Part shown: positions 35,107 through 43,695 of the stretch, one piece after another
How the letters are laid out: every line of letters begins with the position of its first letter
Position numbering within the stretch: the first letter of the stretch is position 1
DNA from: Bradyrhizobium yuanmingense
Lineage (GTDB): Bacteria; Pseudomonadota; Alphaproteobacteria; Rhizobiales; Xanthobacteraceae
NCBI RefSeq assembly: GCF_900094575.1
Contig: NZ_FMAE01000001.1
Coordinates: 496,001 to 560,000, forward strand
Direction of reading: 5' to 3'
Length of the DNA: 64,000 nucleotides
Notes under the pieces: model-generated
The model's input: the letters and a program-made list of their open reading frames with translations, nothing else
Database searches by the model: none
What the model was told of the DNA's origin: nothing
Position numbers and translations under genes: made by a program

Positions 35107-37164
35107 CTACATCCCCAATAGCCGCGGCAGCCACAGCGACAGGCCCGGCCAATAGGTCACCACCACGAGGAAGCCCAGCATCGTCAGCAGCCACGGCCAC
35201 ACTGCGACCGTGAGCTCGGTGATCCCCATCTTGGCGATGCCCGAGGCGACGTAGAGATTGAGGCCGACCGGCGGATGGCAAAGGCCGACCTCCATGTTGA
35301 CCGTCATCAGGATGCCGAAATGGATCGGGTCGATGCCGAGCTTGACCGCGACCGGAAACAGGATCGGCGCCATGATCAGGATGATCGAGGACGGCTCCAT
35401 CACATTGCCTGCGAGCAGCAGCAGGATGTTGACGAGCAGCAGGAAACCGATCCAGCCCAGGCCCTGGTCGATCATCCATTGCGCCAGCGCCTGCGGCACG
35501 TTCTCGTAGGTCATCAGGAACGAGAACAGCACGGCGTTGGTGATGATGTAGAGCAGCATCGCCGAGAGGTTGGCCGACGACAGCAGCACGCGCGGCACGT
35601 CGCGCAGCTTCAGATCCTTGTAGATGAACACGGCGACGATGAAGGCGTAGACCGCGCTGACGGCCGCAGCTTCAGTCGGCGTGAACAGGCCGCTGTAGAT
35701 GCCGCCGATCACGATCACGATCAGGAGGATGCCCCAGATCGACTTGCGGAACGCATCGAGACGCTCCATGAAGGTCGCCTTCGGCATCCGCGGGTAGTCG
35801 TTGCGCCAGGCGCGATAGAACGTCGTCATGCCGAGCAGCGTGGCGAGCGCTAGCCCCGGCACGATGCCGGCGATGAAGAGCTTGCCCACCGAGCTGTTAG
35901 TGGAGACGGCGTAGAGCACCATCGGGATCGATGGCGGAATCAGAATGCCGAGCGAGCCCGACGTCGTGATCACGCCGGCGCCGAACCGCTTCGGAAAGCC
36001 TTGCGCGACCATCGCGGGCAGGATCACTGAGCCGATCGCCACCACGGTCGCCGGCGAGGAGCCGGAGATCGCGGCGAACAGCGCGCAGGCGACCACGCCC
36101 GACAGCGCGAGCCCGCCGTACCAATGGCCGACCAGCGAGGTTGCGAAGGTGATCATCCGCCGCGCCACACCGCCATGGGTCAGGAAGTTGCCGGCGAGGA
36201 TAAAGAACGGGATCGCCATGATCTCGAAATTCTCGATGCCGGTGAACAGCTTCAGCGCCACCGATTCGGTTCGCACGTCGGTCAGCGTGAACATGAAGCT
36301 GAGCACGGTCAGACCCAGCGCGATCGAGATCGGCATGCCCGTCAGCATCAGCGAGAGCAGCAGCGCGAACACGATGAAGACGCGCAGGCCCTGCGGCAAG
36401 GTGATGACATGGGCCGCATGCGCGAAGCACAGCGCGACGATCAGGACCGGCAGCAGCATCAGGATCCAGCCGAGCGGGCTGCGCTCGTCCCGGACCACCT
36501 GGGTGGGCGTGACCGGCGCCGGATGCACCGGATCCGCCTCGACGCCCTCGACGCCCGCCATATCGTGATGCGGCAGCTCGCCGGTGCGGTAGAACGACCA
36601 GGCGACCTGCAGGAAGCGGAAGCACATCAGGCCGGAGCCGATCGGAATGGTGAGATACACCACCCACATCGGCGCCTCGAGGTCGTTGGACTGTTGGCCG
36701 CTGTGCCACATGTGGCTAACGAAGGCGGCTCCGAAATAGCCCACGATGGCGGTGAACAGCGCGCCGCACAGGAGGCCGAAGGTGATGATGCGGCGGCGCG
36801 AGCCGCCCGGCAGGATGTTGACCAGCACGTCGACGCCGACATGGATGCCGGTCCGCACGCCATAGGCGGCGCCGAACTTCGCCATCCAGATGAACATGTA
36901 GATGCAGAGCTCCTGCGCCCATGACAAATCGAGGGCGGCAAGCCAGGCGAACGTCGCGCGCGCGGGCACGGCGAGGACGGTGAGGTTGCGGGCTTCCGCC
37001 CATTTGGCGAGGTCGATCGACAGCCCGGCGCCGTAACGGTGCACCACCGCGACGAAGATGAGCGACGTCGCAGCCGCGATCATCGTCGCGATCAGCCATT
37101 CCTCGAGATGATCGAGAAAACGATTCAGCACACGCAGCAACTTGGTCCCCCCGGATTGGATCAT
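35107..37164 (-). CDS. TRAP transporter fused small-large permease (DctQ-DctM)
   Basis: A 685-residue inner-membrane protein. Residues 1-200 form a four-helix DctQ-like part (WAQELCIYMFIWMAKFGAAYGVRTGIHVGVDVLV). A linker follows, then a DctM-like domain of about 12 helices from residue 225 (FFILAGNFLTHGGVARRMI, AISGSSPATVVAIGSVILPAM, GSLGILIPPSIPMVLYAV, GLCHPPVGLNLYVASGI). Such fusions run sodium-driven uptake of organic acids using a periplasmic binding protein. No DctP-type binding gene is beside it; the only candidate nearby is the TAXI-type gene at 40001-41044. Confidence 0.88.
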   Translation of the reverse strand: MIQSGGTKLLRVLNRFLDHLEEWLIATMIAAATSLIFVAVVHRYGAGLSIDLAKWAEARNLTVLAVPARATFAWLAALDLSWAQELCIYMFIWMAKFGAAYGVRTGIHVGVDVLVNILPGGSRRRIITFGLLCGALFTAIVGYFGAAFVSHMWHSGQQSNDLEAPMWVVYLTIPIGSGLMCFRFLQVAWSFYRTGELPHHDMAGVEGVEADPVHPAPVTPTQVVRDERSPLGWILMLLPVLIVALCFAHAAHVITLPQGLRVFIVFALLLSLMLTGMPISIALGLTVLSFMFTLTDVRTESVALKLFTGIENFEIMAIPFFILAGNFLTHGGVARRMITFATSLVGHWYGGLALSGVVACALFAAISGSSPATVVAIGSVILPAMVAQGFPKRFGAGVITTSGSLGILIPPSIPMVLYAVSTNSSVGKLFIAGIVPGLALATLLGMTTFYRAWRNDYPRMPKATFMERLDAFRKSIWGILLIVIVIGGIYSGLFTPTEAAAVSAVYAFIVAVFIYKDLKLRDVPRVLLSSANLSAMLLYIITNAVLFSFLMTYENVPQALAQWMIDQGLGWIGFLLLVNILLLLAGNVMEPSSIILIMAPILFPVAVKLGIDPIHFGILMTVNMEVGLCHPPVGLNLYVASGIAKMGITELTVAVWPWLLTMLGFLVVVTYWPGLSLWLPRLLGM

Positions 37165-37346
37165 TCAAGCGCAACGGCCGGGAGCGCAATTGCCCCCGAC
37201 CGTTGGTATTGTTGTTATTGGGCCGCAGCCGTCGGTAACAACGAGAGCTAAGCGCTGCCAAGCTAACGTGATGACCGCCGGATGCGCAAGCCGGCATCCG
37301 CGCGAGTCCAAGGCAACGCGTGCTATGCCGCATTGCGGCAGCGCCA

Positions 37347-38117
37347 TCAGCCTTTCCGTTGCGCGACCATGAAGAGGCGCCGGAACGGGAACAGCGTCTG
37401 CCCCGCCGCATTCTTCGGATAGGCGCTCGCGACGCGCATCCCGTAGGCGGCTTCGAACGCGGCCTTCTCCTCGCCTTGGAGCACGTCGAGATAGCGCGTC
37501 AGCCAGGTGCCCTTGGTCCATTCCTTCACGGGATTGTCGCCTTCGAGCACCTGCAGATATTCGGTCTCCCAGATGTCGATGTTGGCCGACATCGGCGCGA
37601 GCAGATCGTGATAGAAGCCCGGCCCTTCCACCGGCGGCGGGGTGACGAGATGCTCCACCTTGGAGCGCCATGGGCCGTCGAGCGCAGTCTCGCCGATCAG
37701 CACATGCGAAGGCGCGAGGAAATTGCGCGGCATCTGCACCGCGAGCACGCCCCCGGGCGTCACCTTCTCCATCAACGACGGAAACAGTGCCGCATGATTG
37801 GGCAGCCAATGCAGTGCGGCATTGGAATAGATCAAGTCGTACTGCCCAGCGGGACTCCAATGGCCGAGATCCTCATGTGACCATTCCACGTCAGGCGCGG
37901 CCTTGCGTCCTGCCGCGACCATCTCCGTCGAGCCCTCGACCCCGGTCACGCGTGCCTCCGGCCAGCGCTCCCTGATCAATTTGGTGACGTTGCCGGCGCC
38001 GGCGCCGAGATCGGCGATCGCGCGTGGGGCAAAATCGGGAATCCGCATCAACAGGTCGACGGCGGGCCGGAGCCGATGGCCGGAGAACTTCAGATATTGC
38101 TGCGGATCCCAGACCAT
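37347..38117 (-). CDS. tam: Trans-aconitate 2-methyltransferase
   Basis: SAM-dependent methyltransferase (256 residues from the ATG at 38117) that detoxifies trans-aconitate by esterification. N-terminal MVWDPQQYLKFSGHRLRPAVDLL is the Tam signature. Motif I DLGAGAGN is at residues 36-43, with LIYSNAALHWLPNH further on. The frame is open upstream to 38285, but those residues are poor and overlap the neighbouring pseudogene's leader. It is divergent from the truncated SDR. Confidence 0.88.
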   Translation of the reverse strand: MVWDPQQYLKFSGHRLRPAVDLLMRIPDFAPRAIADLGAGAGNVTKLIRERWPEARVTGVEGSTEMVAAGRKAAPDVEWSHEDLGHWSPAGQYDLIYSNAALHWLPNHAALFPSLMEKVTPGGVLAVQMPRNFLAPSHVLIGETALDGPWRSKVEHLVTPPPVEGPGFYHDLLAPMSANIDIWETEYLQVLEGDNPVKEWTKGTWLTRYLDVLQGEEKAAFEAAYGMRVASAYPKNAAGQTLFPFRRLFMVAQRKG

Positions 38118-38299
38118 CCTTCGACGCCTTTTGTTTTTCGTATTTCCTTCGCCAAGGCTTTTGTCCTTAAACAAGGCTCTTGTCCTTCGGCAAGCCTCTT
38201 GGTTACCACTGCTCGTCCCGGTCGGGCAATTCGCAAGCCCGCGGGACAGAGCGGCAAACGAACAACAAAAAGCAGGCAGGACCAAGGGAGCGTGCGACC

Positions 38300-38464
38300 A
38301 TGGACCTCGGGCTCAAATCGAAAACCGCTGTCATCACCGGCGCGAGCATCGGCATCGGCCGCGCCATCGCCAGGGGCCTCGCCGCCGAAGGCGTGCGCGT
38401 CATCGGCGTGGCGCGCCGTACCGATCTCCTCGCCGAGCTGGTGAAGGAGATTGCTACAAGGCAA
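38300..38464 (+). pseudogene. N-terminal fragment of a short-chain dehydrogenase, truncated
   Basis: ATG at 38300 with AAGGGAG upstream. About 51 residues of an SDR Rossmann fold follow (TAVITGASIGIGRAIARGLA, then VRVIGVARRTDLLAELVKEI), then homology stops where a palindromic repeat begins at 38465. The frame runs on to 38488 with unrelated residues. No Tyr-xxx-Lys part follows. The likely missing C-terminus is at 43696-43792, beyond a 5.2-kb islet. Confidence 0.75.
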
Positions 38465-38655
38465 GTGCACTCCCTCTCCCGCTTGTGAGAGAGGGCTGGG
38501 GAATGTTTCCGCAATGGGATAGCCCCGAGAGGAGAAAGCCCTGACCCGCGCCGGAGCCTGTCGTCGGGCGCGCCGTGGGCGCGAGCCGGTGGCGTGACCT
38601 CTCCCGCATCCGCCTTCGCCAAGGCTTCGGCTGACAAGAGCGGGAGAGGTTGCAC
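38465..38655. repeat. Divergent family B repeat at the break of the SDR gene
   Basis: GTGCACTCCCTCTCCCGCTTGT (38465-38486) faces ACAAGAGCGGGAGAGGTTGCAC (38634-38655) as imperfect outer arms of a 191-bp element. It coincides with the point where the dehydrogenase reading is lost, so it marks or caused the break. Confidence 0.7.
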
Positions 38656-38732
38656 CGAGCCCGTGGCAATCGATTCAACCTAAAGCCATTCCGCTCTAAC
38701 TGCGCATCCGACAGCCTCATTGTCGCCGGACC

Positions 38733-39350
38733 TCACGGTTTGACGTAGCTCCAGCCCTGTTCCTGCAGCTCCATGACGCGGACGACACCCGATTTGACCA
38801 CCGTCGCCTGCGGAATCAGATTGATGTCCTTGTTCTCCGCCTTCCGCATATTTTCCTGGGTGTTGCCGCAGGCTTTGAAGGAGATTTCGGGATTGCTCAT
38901 CGCGAGCACCTCGATGCGTGGCTTTACCGGCGAGGTATCATCGCGCAGCATATGAAGACCGGGACCAAAGGTGACAATCTCGATTGAGACTGGTTCACCG
39001 AGATCGCGGTAATATTGCGCGACATTGGTGGCATTGTTGAGCGTGAGGTTCATCATCGCAGGTTCGTTGGAATTGACCTGCAATATTAGCTGGTGCGGCT
39101 TTTTGACGATATCGGGTTTTGTCGCCTGAGCCATCGCCGCCCGTGTCGCAGCGGTTTGCTTGCTCGTGTGAGTCTGCCCCGGCTTGCTCACGTGCATCCG
39201 TCTAGTCGGTTGCTTCGGATCGCGTGCCTGATTCTTCTCGCTCATCTGCGGGATCAACTGGTTGTCCTGTTGCGCCTGCGCGCTTGGTTCGACCAGAAGC
39301 ACCATCGCCAGGCCGCCGATGATTGCTATCGTCAACTTCGGATTGATCAT
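38733..39350 (-). CDS. Exported DsrE/DsrF-like protein
   Basis: A 205-residue protein with a signal peptide (MINPKLTIAIIGGLAMVLLV, cleavage near AQA). A polar linker precedes a DsrE-like fold: HQLILQVNSNEPAMMNLTLNNATNVAQYY, a VTFGPGLHMLRDD strand and FKACGNTQENM with the single conserved cysteine. Cytoplasmic DsrE proteins carry sulfur on such a cysteine; exported versions are widespread but uncharacterised. Last gene of a four-gene minus-strand run, 24 bp after the TagO-like gene. Confidence 0.72.
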   Translation of the reverse strand: MINPKLTIAIIGGLAMVLLVEPSAQAQQDNQLIPQMSEKNQARDPKQPTRRMHVSKPGQTHTSKQTAATRAAMAQATKPDIVKKPHQLILQVNSNEPAMMNLTLNNATNVAQYYRDLGEPVSIEIVTFGPGLHMLRDDTSPVKPRIEVLAMSNPEISFKACGNTQENMRKAENKDINLIPQATVVKSGVVRVMELQEQGWSYVKP

Positions 39351-39374
39351 CTCGTGTCTCCCGTTCCTTGACCA

Positions 39375-40004
39375 TCACCTTCCCGGTCTGGCGACGCTAT
39401 GTGGCCATTTGCATGCAGCCGCCATTCTCTTGCGCACGTTCTCGAATCCGCTGAGCAGGAACTGTCCGTCTTGCACCTGACCAGTGCGGGCGAAAAGGCG
39501 CACGACGATGTGACCCTCGTCGGGTAGCGCGTTCAGCAACTTTACGACGTCGCCCCCGAAAGCGACGCCGGAGCCGAATGACGGCGACGCCGCCGCGAGT
39601 TGCATCGGCGTGTCCGCATTCAGCCGAAAGGAGATGACGTATTCGTTGGCGCTCCGTGACAGCGCCGGTCCGGCGACCGTGACTTCCGTTCGGCCTTTGC
39701 GGCAGTGGATTGCGAGTTGCATCGTGGCTCCATCCGAGCCGCCAACCGAAAAGGTGGTGGCGGTGACGACGGGTGAATAGTCGACCGGCGAGGTGGTCTC
39801 GCTGATCAGCCAGCCGCCGTCTGACGCCCGCCGCCCGGGCGGCGGAATCTTACGTGACAGTTCTTGCAGGCATTCCAGCCGGCCCCGCCCTTCCATCGCC
39901 GAACAAGCCCGAAGTGATTCGACGGCATCGCCCGTGTCTTGCGCGTAAGCGATTCCGCAGGCTACGTTCAAGGCGACGGCGAACGGAGGAACGGCACTCT
40001 TCAT
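39375..40004 (-). CDS. TagO/VasI-like exported protein
   Basis: About 209 residues from the ATG at 40004, which overlaps the stop of the TAXI gene (ATGA). A signal peptide ends near AYAQ. Then come an RACSAMEGRGRLECLQEL cysteine pair and a beta domain: GGWLISETTSPVDYSPVVTATTFS, IHCRKGRTEVTVAGPAL, ISFRLNADTP and ending NVRKRMAAACKWP. This resembles the type VI secretion accessory TagO (VasI), which has a paired-cysteine N-terminus and a 'W.v.ee.SplDDS' strand. No other type VI gene is present, so its role here is open. Confidence 0.55.
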   Translation of the reverse strand: MKSAVPPFAVALNVACGIAYAQDTGDAVESLRACSAMEGRGRLECLQELSRKIPPPGRRASDGGWLISETTSPVDYSPVVTATTFSVGGSDGATMQLAIHCRKGRTEVTVAGPALSRSANEYVISFRLNADTPMQLAAASPSFGSGVAFGGDVVKLLNALPDEGHIVVRLFARTGQVQDGQFLLSGFENVRKRMAAACKWPHSVARPGR

Positions 40005-41044
40005 GGCCTCGCCTGTACGCTGCGTGCCTTGCGATCCAGCCATTCCTGCGCAGCCGGGAAGCGGGTGAGCCCGGGGACGGACGCCGCGAGATTGATGGAC
40101 TGCCATTTCGGATCGAAGCCTGGTGCCTGCAGGCGGTCAATCCGCGAGAACAGGTACTCGACGAGGCGCGCCACGCGTTGATAGCGGTTTGAGCGTGGCG
40201 GCCAGTTGAATGCAACGAGAGCCGTCGGCACGGCAAGAGTCGAAACCCGCTCACCCTGTTTGATCAGATTGGGATACTCGTTGGCGTTCAAGGTCGCCGG
40301 CAGATAATAGTCCTCGAACTTCCTGTCGTAATGGACCGGCAGGAACTTGAATCCAGCTTCCCAGCGGCCTCGCACGAAGGCGTCCACGGGTTTCGACGTG
40401 ATGAACACGACGGCCGACATCTCCCCCTTGCGCATCTGTTCCAGGGCAAGCTGATGCGGAATGAACGTCTTGTCGACGTCGATGCCGAGGCGGCTGAAGA
40501 TCAGCGGTCCGGAATAGGCGGCTGCGGTGCCCTGGGTATTGAAGTTCACCTTCTTGCCGGCAAGGTCCTGCAGGCTCGTGATCTCCGGCCGCACGAAGAT
40601 GTGCAACTCGGACGGAAACAGATTGAGCAGATAAGTGATGCGGCTTTGGATCTGCGGAACCTGAAGCTTGTACTCCTCGAGCGCGTCGGAATTGATGATC
40701 GCGGTATCGACACCACGCAGATAGAGCAGCGCATTCAGATTGTCGGTGGCGCCCCGGGTGACGATCGGCAGGAGATGCAGCTCTGCTCCGTCGTCGACGA
40801 CACGGGCCATTTCTGCCGCGAGGCGGATCGGCGCGCCCTCGAGCAGGCCGCCCGCGAGCCCGACGGTCCAGGCGTTCATCCGGCCCTTTTCGCTCTCCTG
40901 AGGGAGCGGCCGTCGGAGCATTTGTGCATCGGCCTTGGCGGATCTTGCGGTTTGTGCTTCCAGGCAAGTCGTTTGAAGCAGCACGGCAATCGGCACCAGC
41001 GCGGCGAGCACGAGCGACGAGAGCGACCTTGGCAGCTTGTTCAT
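40001..41044 (-). CDS. TAXI-family TRAP solute-binding protein
   Basis: About 347 residues from the ATG at 41044 (AAGGAACGAC upstream). The signal peptide is MNKLPRSLSSLVLAALVPIA followed by VLLQTTCLEAQ. The mature part shows the NMT1/TAXI pattern: VGLAGGLLEGAPIRLAAEMARVV, LHLLPIVTRGATDNLNALLYLRGVDTAIINSD, DLAGKKVNFNTQGTAAAYSGPLIF and the ligand-site phrase MRKGEMSAVVFITSKPVDAF. TAXI binding proteins normally work with fused TRAP permeases. The only one in view is at 35107-37164 on the same strand, but three genes lie between. Ligand unknown. Confidence 0.8.
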   Translation of the reverse strand: MNKLPRSLSSLVLAALVPIAVLLQTTCLEAQTARSAKADAQMLRRPLPQESEKGRMNAWTVGLAGGLLEGAPIRLAAEMARVVDDGAELHLLPIVTRGATDNLNALLYLRGVDTAIINSDALEEYKLQVPQIQSRITYLLNLFPSELHIFVRPEITSLQDLAGKKVNFNTQGTAAAYSGPLIFSRLGIDVDKTFIPHQLALEQMRKGEMSAVVFITSKPVDAFVRGRWEAGFKFLPVHYDRKFEDYYLPATLNANEYPNLIKQGERVSTLAVPTALVAFNWPPRSNRYQRVARLVEYLFSRIDRLQAPGFDPKWQSINLAASVPGLTRFPAAQEWLDRKARSVQARP

Positions 41045-41106
41045 GTCGTTCCTTTCCGGATTGCCCACCGTCACCACTCTTCCCGGCATGAATGCAAAGC
41101 CCACTC

Positions 41107-42726
41107 TCAGTGATGCAATGCATCCAGTCGTTCCTTGGCTCCGCGGATGCCGCTCCTGTGTGCCTTCGCGTAGAGCTCGCGCGCCTTGGCCGCCTCGCCG
41201 CGCGTTCCATAGGCACCCCAAGCCGACAGAACCGCCGGATCATATGTCTCCGCGAGCATGAAGGTCGCCTGCGCACTGTTCTTCTCAGCCGCAAGCTCGA
41301 GCACAATCCGCGCTGCACCGATATGGCCCTGATCGAGCAACGCTCTGGCACGCGGGATCAATCGGGCCTCCACCTCGTCCTGGCCTGGATTCGTCGGCGG
41401 CTCCGTTGCGGTCACGTTCTGCGCCGTCGACAAGGTCGGGCCGCCGTTTCTTTGCGCCGCCGGGGCGTGCTGATCGATAAGGCGCGATACCGAGGCGATC
41501 TCGCTCTCCCTGGCTTCAGTCCTGCTCCGCTCCCGCTCCAGCGACTGTCGCAGTTCGGCGATCTCCCGGTTCGCTGCCTGTCTCTGCTGCGAGGCTGCAT
41601 CGTTCGCCTCGCGCAGATGCCCGTTCAGCGATTCGATGACGCCGCGCGTTTGCGCAAGCTTGCTCTCCAGCGCGGCAGCATGAGCCTGGGCCTCTTCGAG
41701 GGCACGGCGTTGTTGCTCGGCGTTCGCCGTTGCCGACCGCGCGGCGTCCTCTTGTTGCGCGAGGGCTGCGTTCCTTTCGCGCTCCTGCTGCAAGGACTGC
41801 CGCAATTCCGCGATCTCCCCGCCCACCGCCTCGCTTTGCTCCGCCGTCGCACCGTCGGCCGTAGCCGATCCGCCAGTCATGCCGGCAAGCTCGCTCGCGA
41901 GGGCGGCGGCGCGTGACTGCGCCTCGTAGCGTTCTTGCTCAGCGCTTGCCGCTATCGCCTGCGCGGCGCTCACTCGCTTCGCCAGGACGGCGCTCTTTTC
42001 CCGCTCCTGCTGCAGGGACTGCCGCAGTTCAGCGATCTCCCACGCCGCCGCATCCCTCTGCTGTGCGGCCACCTCGTCCGCCTCGCGCGCCTGCGCGATA
42101 CGAGCCTCTACTTCGCGGCGGGTTCCGGCAAGTTCGTCCGCGAAGGCGGCGCTGCGGGCTCGCTCATTTTGAAGAGACTGCCGCAGCTCCTCCGTGGCAG
42201 TTTCCGCTGCATGCGTGCGCTGGACCGCCTCTTCGAGCTCCCTGCGCGCGCCGGCCAGTTCACCGGAGAGCGCGTCACTGCGCCCGTCGGCGTCGAGCCG
42301 TGGTGGCGGGCCCGCCGCGCTTGCGGAGACCGCCTGAATCGGGGCCTCGGACATTTCGCTCTGAAGGAGTGCTGGCGATCCGGTCGCGAAGTCAGGCCGC
42401 TGGTCGAGGCCGGCGGCGCTCCCGCCGTCTATTCGAGTTGTTTCGGCAGTCGGTTGTGCGTTGAACGGGTCGAAAGCACCGAGCAGGGTCACCCCAGCGA
42501 AAATAAGGGCGACCAGAACGACAGCTGCAATGAGCGAACTACCCGTCTCCTCCGGATCGATATCCTCGGTCTCACCCCACCCATGGGTCCGTGAAGAGCG
42601 GAGCGCTGAGCCGTCCTTTGCGCCCCATCTGCCCGTCTCGGGCGACCCGTGACCGAGCTCCTCCGCCGCATCTTCTATTCGGGTGCTTTCTCGGTCCCTG
42701 GGTGCAGTATCGATTGATTGGCGCAT
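41107..42726 (-). CDS. Membrane-anchored coiled-coil protein with C-terminal Sel1/TPR-like repeats
   Basis: A 539-residue protein. A polar N-terminus of 63 residues comes first, one membrane helix follows (64-84), then a long coiled coil (150-415). The coil contains four copies of ELRQSL at residues 180, 233, 307 and 391, each followed by a charged Q/E-rich heptad stretch. A C-terminal helical repeat region (440-539, ARALLDQGHIGAARIVLEL, then EAAKARELYAKAH) resembles Sel1/TPR. GAGAGG precedes the ATG. It heads the TAXI/TagO/DsrE run, 62 bp upstream of the TAXI gene. Function unknown; a periplasmic scaffold is possible. Confidence 0.7.
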   Translation of the reverse strand: MRQSIDTAPRDRESTRIEDAAEELGHGSPETGRWGAKDGSALRSSRTHGWGETEDIDPEETGSSLIAAVVLVALIFAGVTLLGAFDPFNAQPTAETTRIDGGSAAGLDQRPDFATGSPALLQSEMSEAPIQAVSASAAGPPPRLDADGRSDALSGELAGARRELEEAVQRTHAAETATEELRQSLQNERARSAAFADELAGTRREVEARIAQAREADEVAAQQRDAAAWEIAELRQSLQQEREKSAVLAKRVSAAQAIAASAEQERYEAQSRAAALASELAGMTGGSATADGATAEQSEAVGGEIAELRQSLQQERERNAALAQQEDAARSATANAEQQRRALEEAQAHAAALESKLAQTRGVIESLNGHLREANDAASQQRQAANREIAELRQSLERERSRTEARESEIASVSRLIDQHAPAAQRNGGPTLSTAQNVTATEPPTNPGQDEVEARLIPRARALLDQGHIGAARIVLELAAEKNSAQATFMLAETYDPAVLSAWGAYGTRGEAAKARELYAKAHRSGIRGAKERLDALHH

Positions 42727-43012
42727 GCATCACGCCTCTCTCAAGAGCAACTCCAATGGAGCGATCGCCCAGCCTGTTCGCATGGTTTCGGCACCCGATC
42801 AGAACACGCGTAGATATAATGTGTTGCGGCGCGGCGACACGCCCAAATTAAATATAGCAATTAACTCAAATACATATAATTTTGACCATATTCAAAAGTC
42901 AAATTAAATATGCTCGTCGGATACCTCATACATCGCATGGAATATAGGGCTGGCGCCCCGAATCTGCGTATCTGACCATGTTCTCGTCGCGTCTAGGCAT
43001 GGAGGAATGACC
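42727..43012. other. AT-rich intergenic spacer with a FixK-type palindrome
   Basis: Positions 42840-42910 are strikingly AT-rich against the GC-rich surroundings. A perfect palindrome lies at 42880-42897 (TTTTGA-N6-TCAAAA). No gene is seen in these 286 bases. They should contain the promoter of the coiled-coil-TAXI run and perhaps of the small ORF at 43013. Confidence 0.6.
42882..42895. promoter_or_regulatory. FixK/FNR-type box in the AT-rich spacer
   Basis: TTGACCATATTCAA, i.e. TTGA-N6-TCAA, with arms extended to TTTTGA/TCAAAA. It lies 156 bp from the coiled-coil gene and 118 bp from the small ORF, so which side it serves is not clear. Confidence 0.65.
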
Positions 43013-43093
43013 ATGCGCATTGCATTGCCGTATTTGGGAATTGGCGTCTGTTTGTCTGTTGCCAGCTGGTTGGTGCTCGGGCTTGTGCTCTAG
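43013..43093 (+). CDS. Very small hydrophobic protein (26 residues)
   Basis: ATG at 43013 with a strong GGAGG seven bases before it. It encodes 26 residues: MRIALPYLGIGVCLSV, then ASWLVLGLVL and a stop at 43091-43093. The whole product is one hydrophobic helix with a single N-terminal arginine. Either a real membrane miniprotein or a chance ORF in an exceptional context. No homologue recognised. Confidence 0.45.
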   Translation: MRIALPYLGIGVCLSVASWLVLGLVL

Positions 43094-43325
43094 CAGCGGT
43101 TTTCCGTAAGAACTCGGAATCGAACTGGGGTGGTCGCGCAAAATCACCGATCCAACGGCGCTTTGATCTTTGGCATGTTCCGATCGCGGTCGGCGACGTC
43201 CCTGCCGCGCGTGTCAATTAAATTTCATGAACCTTTGCTATGGTCATCAACACCCATAGGTTTAAGTCCATTCTGTTTCTTGGCCCAGCTGTTCATTTCC
43301 TGACAGTCATAGTTTAGGGCGCGTC

Positions 43326-43508
43326 ATGAGTACTCGTGGTCAGTGCGACCGTATTGCGATTCTGCGTCAACGTGTTTTGTCGCTCAGCTCTCAACTGACG
43401 GAGCTTCAGAACCTTCGTACCCGCCTGGAAAAGGCTGAGGAACGACGAATGCGCAAACGTTCAAAAGTTACTGGTAGCTTGGCGATGCGACGCCGATCTT
43501 GGCAGTAG
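43326..43508 (+). CDS. Small basic hypothetical protein
   Basis: 60 residues, with AGGG eight bases before the ATG. Contains a short heptad stretch (LRQRVLSLSSQLTELQNLRTRLEKAEERRMRKRSK), so a small coiled coil with a basic tail is likely. It lies alone in the islet and may be a gene remnant. No family recognised. Confidence 0.4.
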   Translation: MSTRGQCDRIAILRQRVLSLSSQLTELQNLRTRLEKAEERRMRKRSKVTGSLAMRRRSWQ

Positions 43509-43695
43509 GCGAGTCGACAGCCCAAGCCCGCGTTGGGAGCGCCTCAAATTTCGAGGATCGTAACTCCCGGATGCGGGTCCTTCACTTGCCTCATCGCGCC
43601 CATGCCCGTTACACACCCAGGCGTGTCCCTTCAGTTGTTCTCGTGCCACCACAGCTGGCTCGAGATCGCCGAAACGGCCCGGCTTGACCGCATGA

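Noticed and set aside
37279..37300. CGGATGC...GCATCCG hairpin downstream of tam
   Set aside because: Seven-base stem with no T tract and GC-rich flanks; insufficient to call a terminator.
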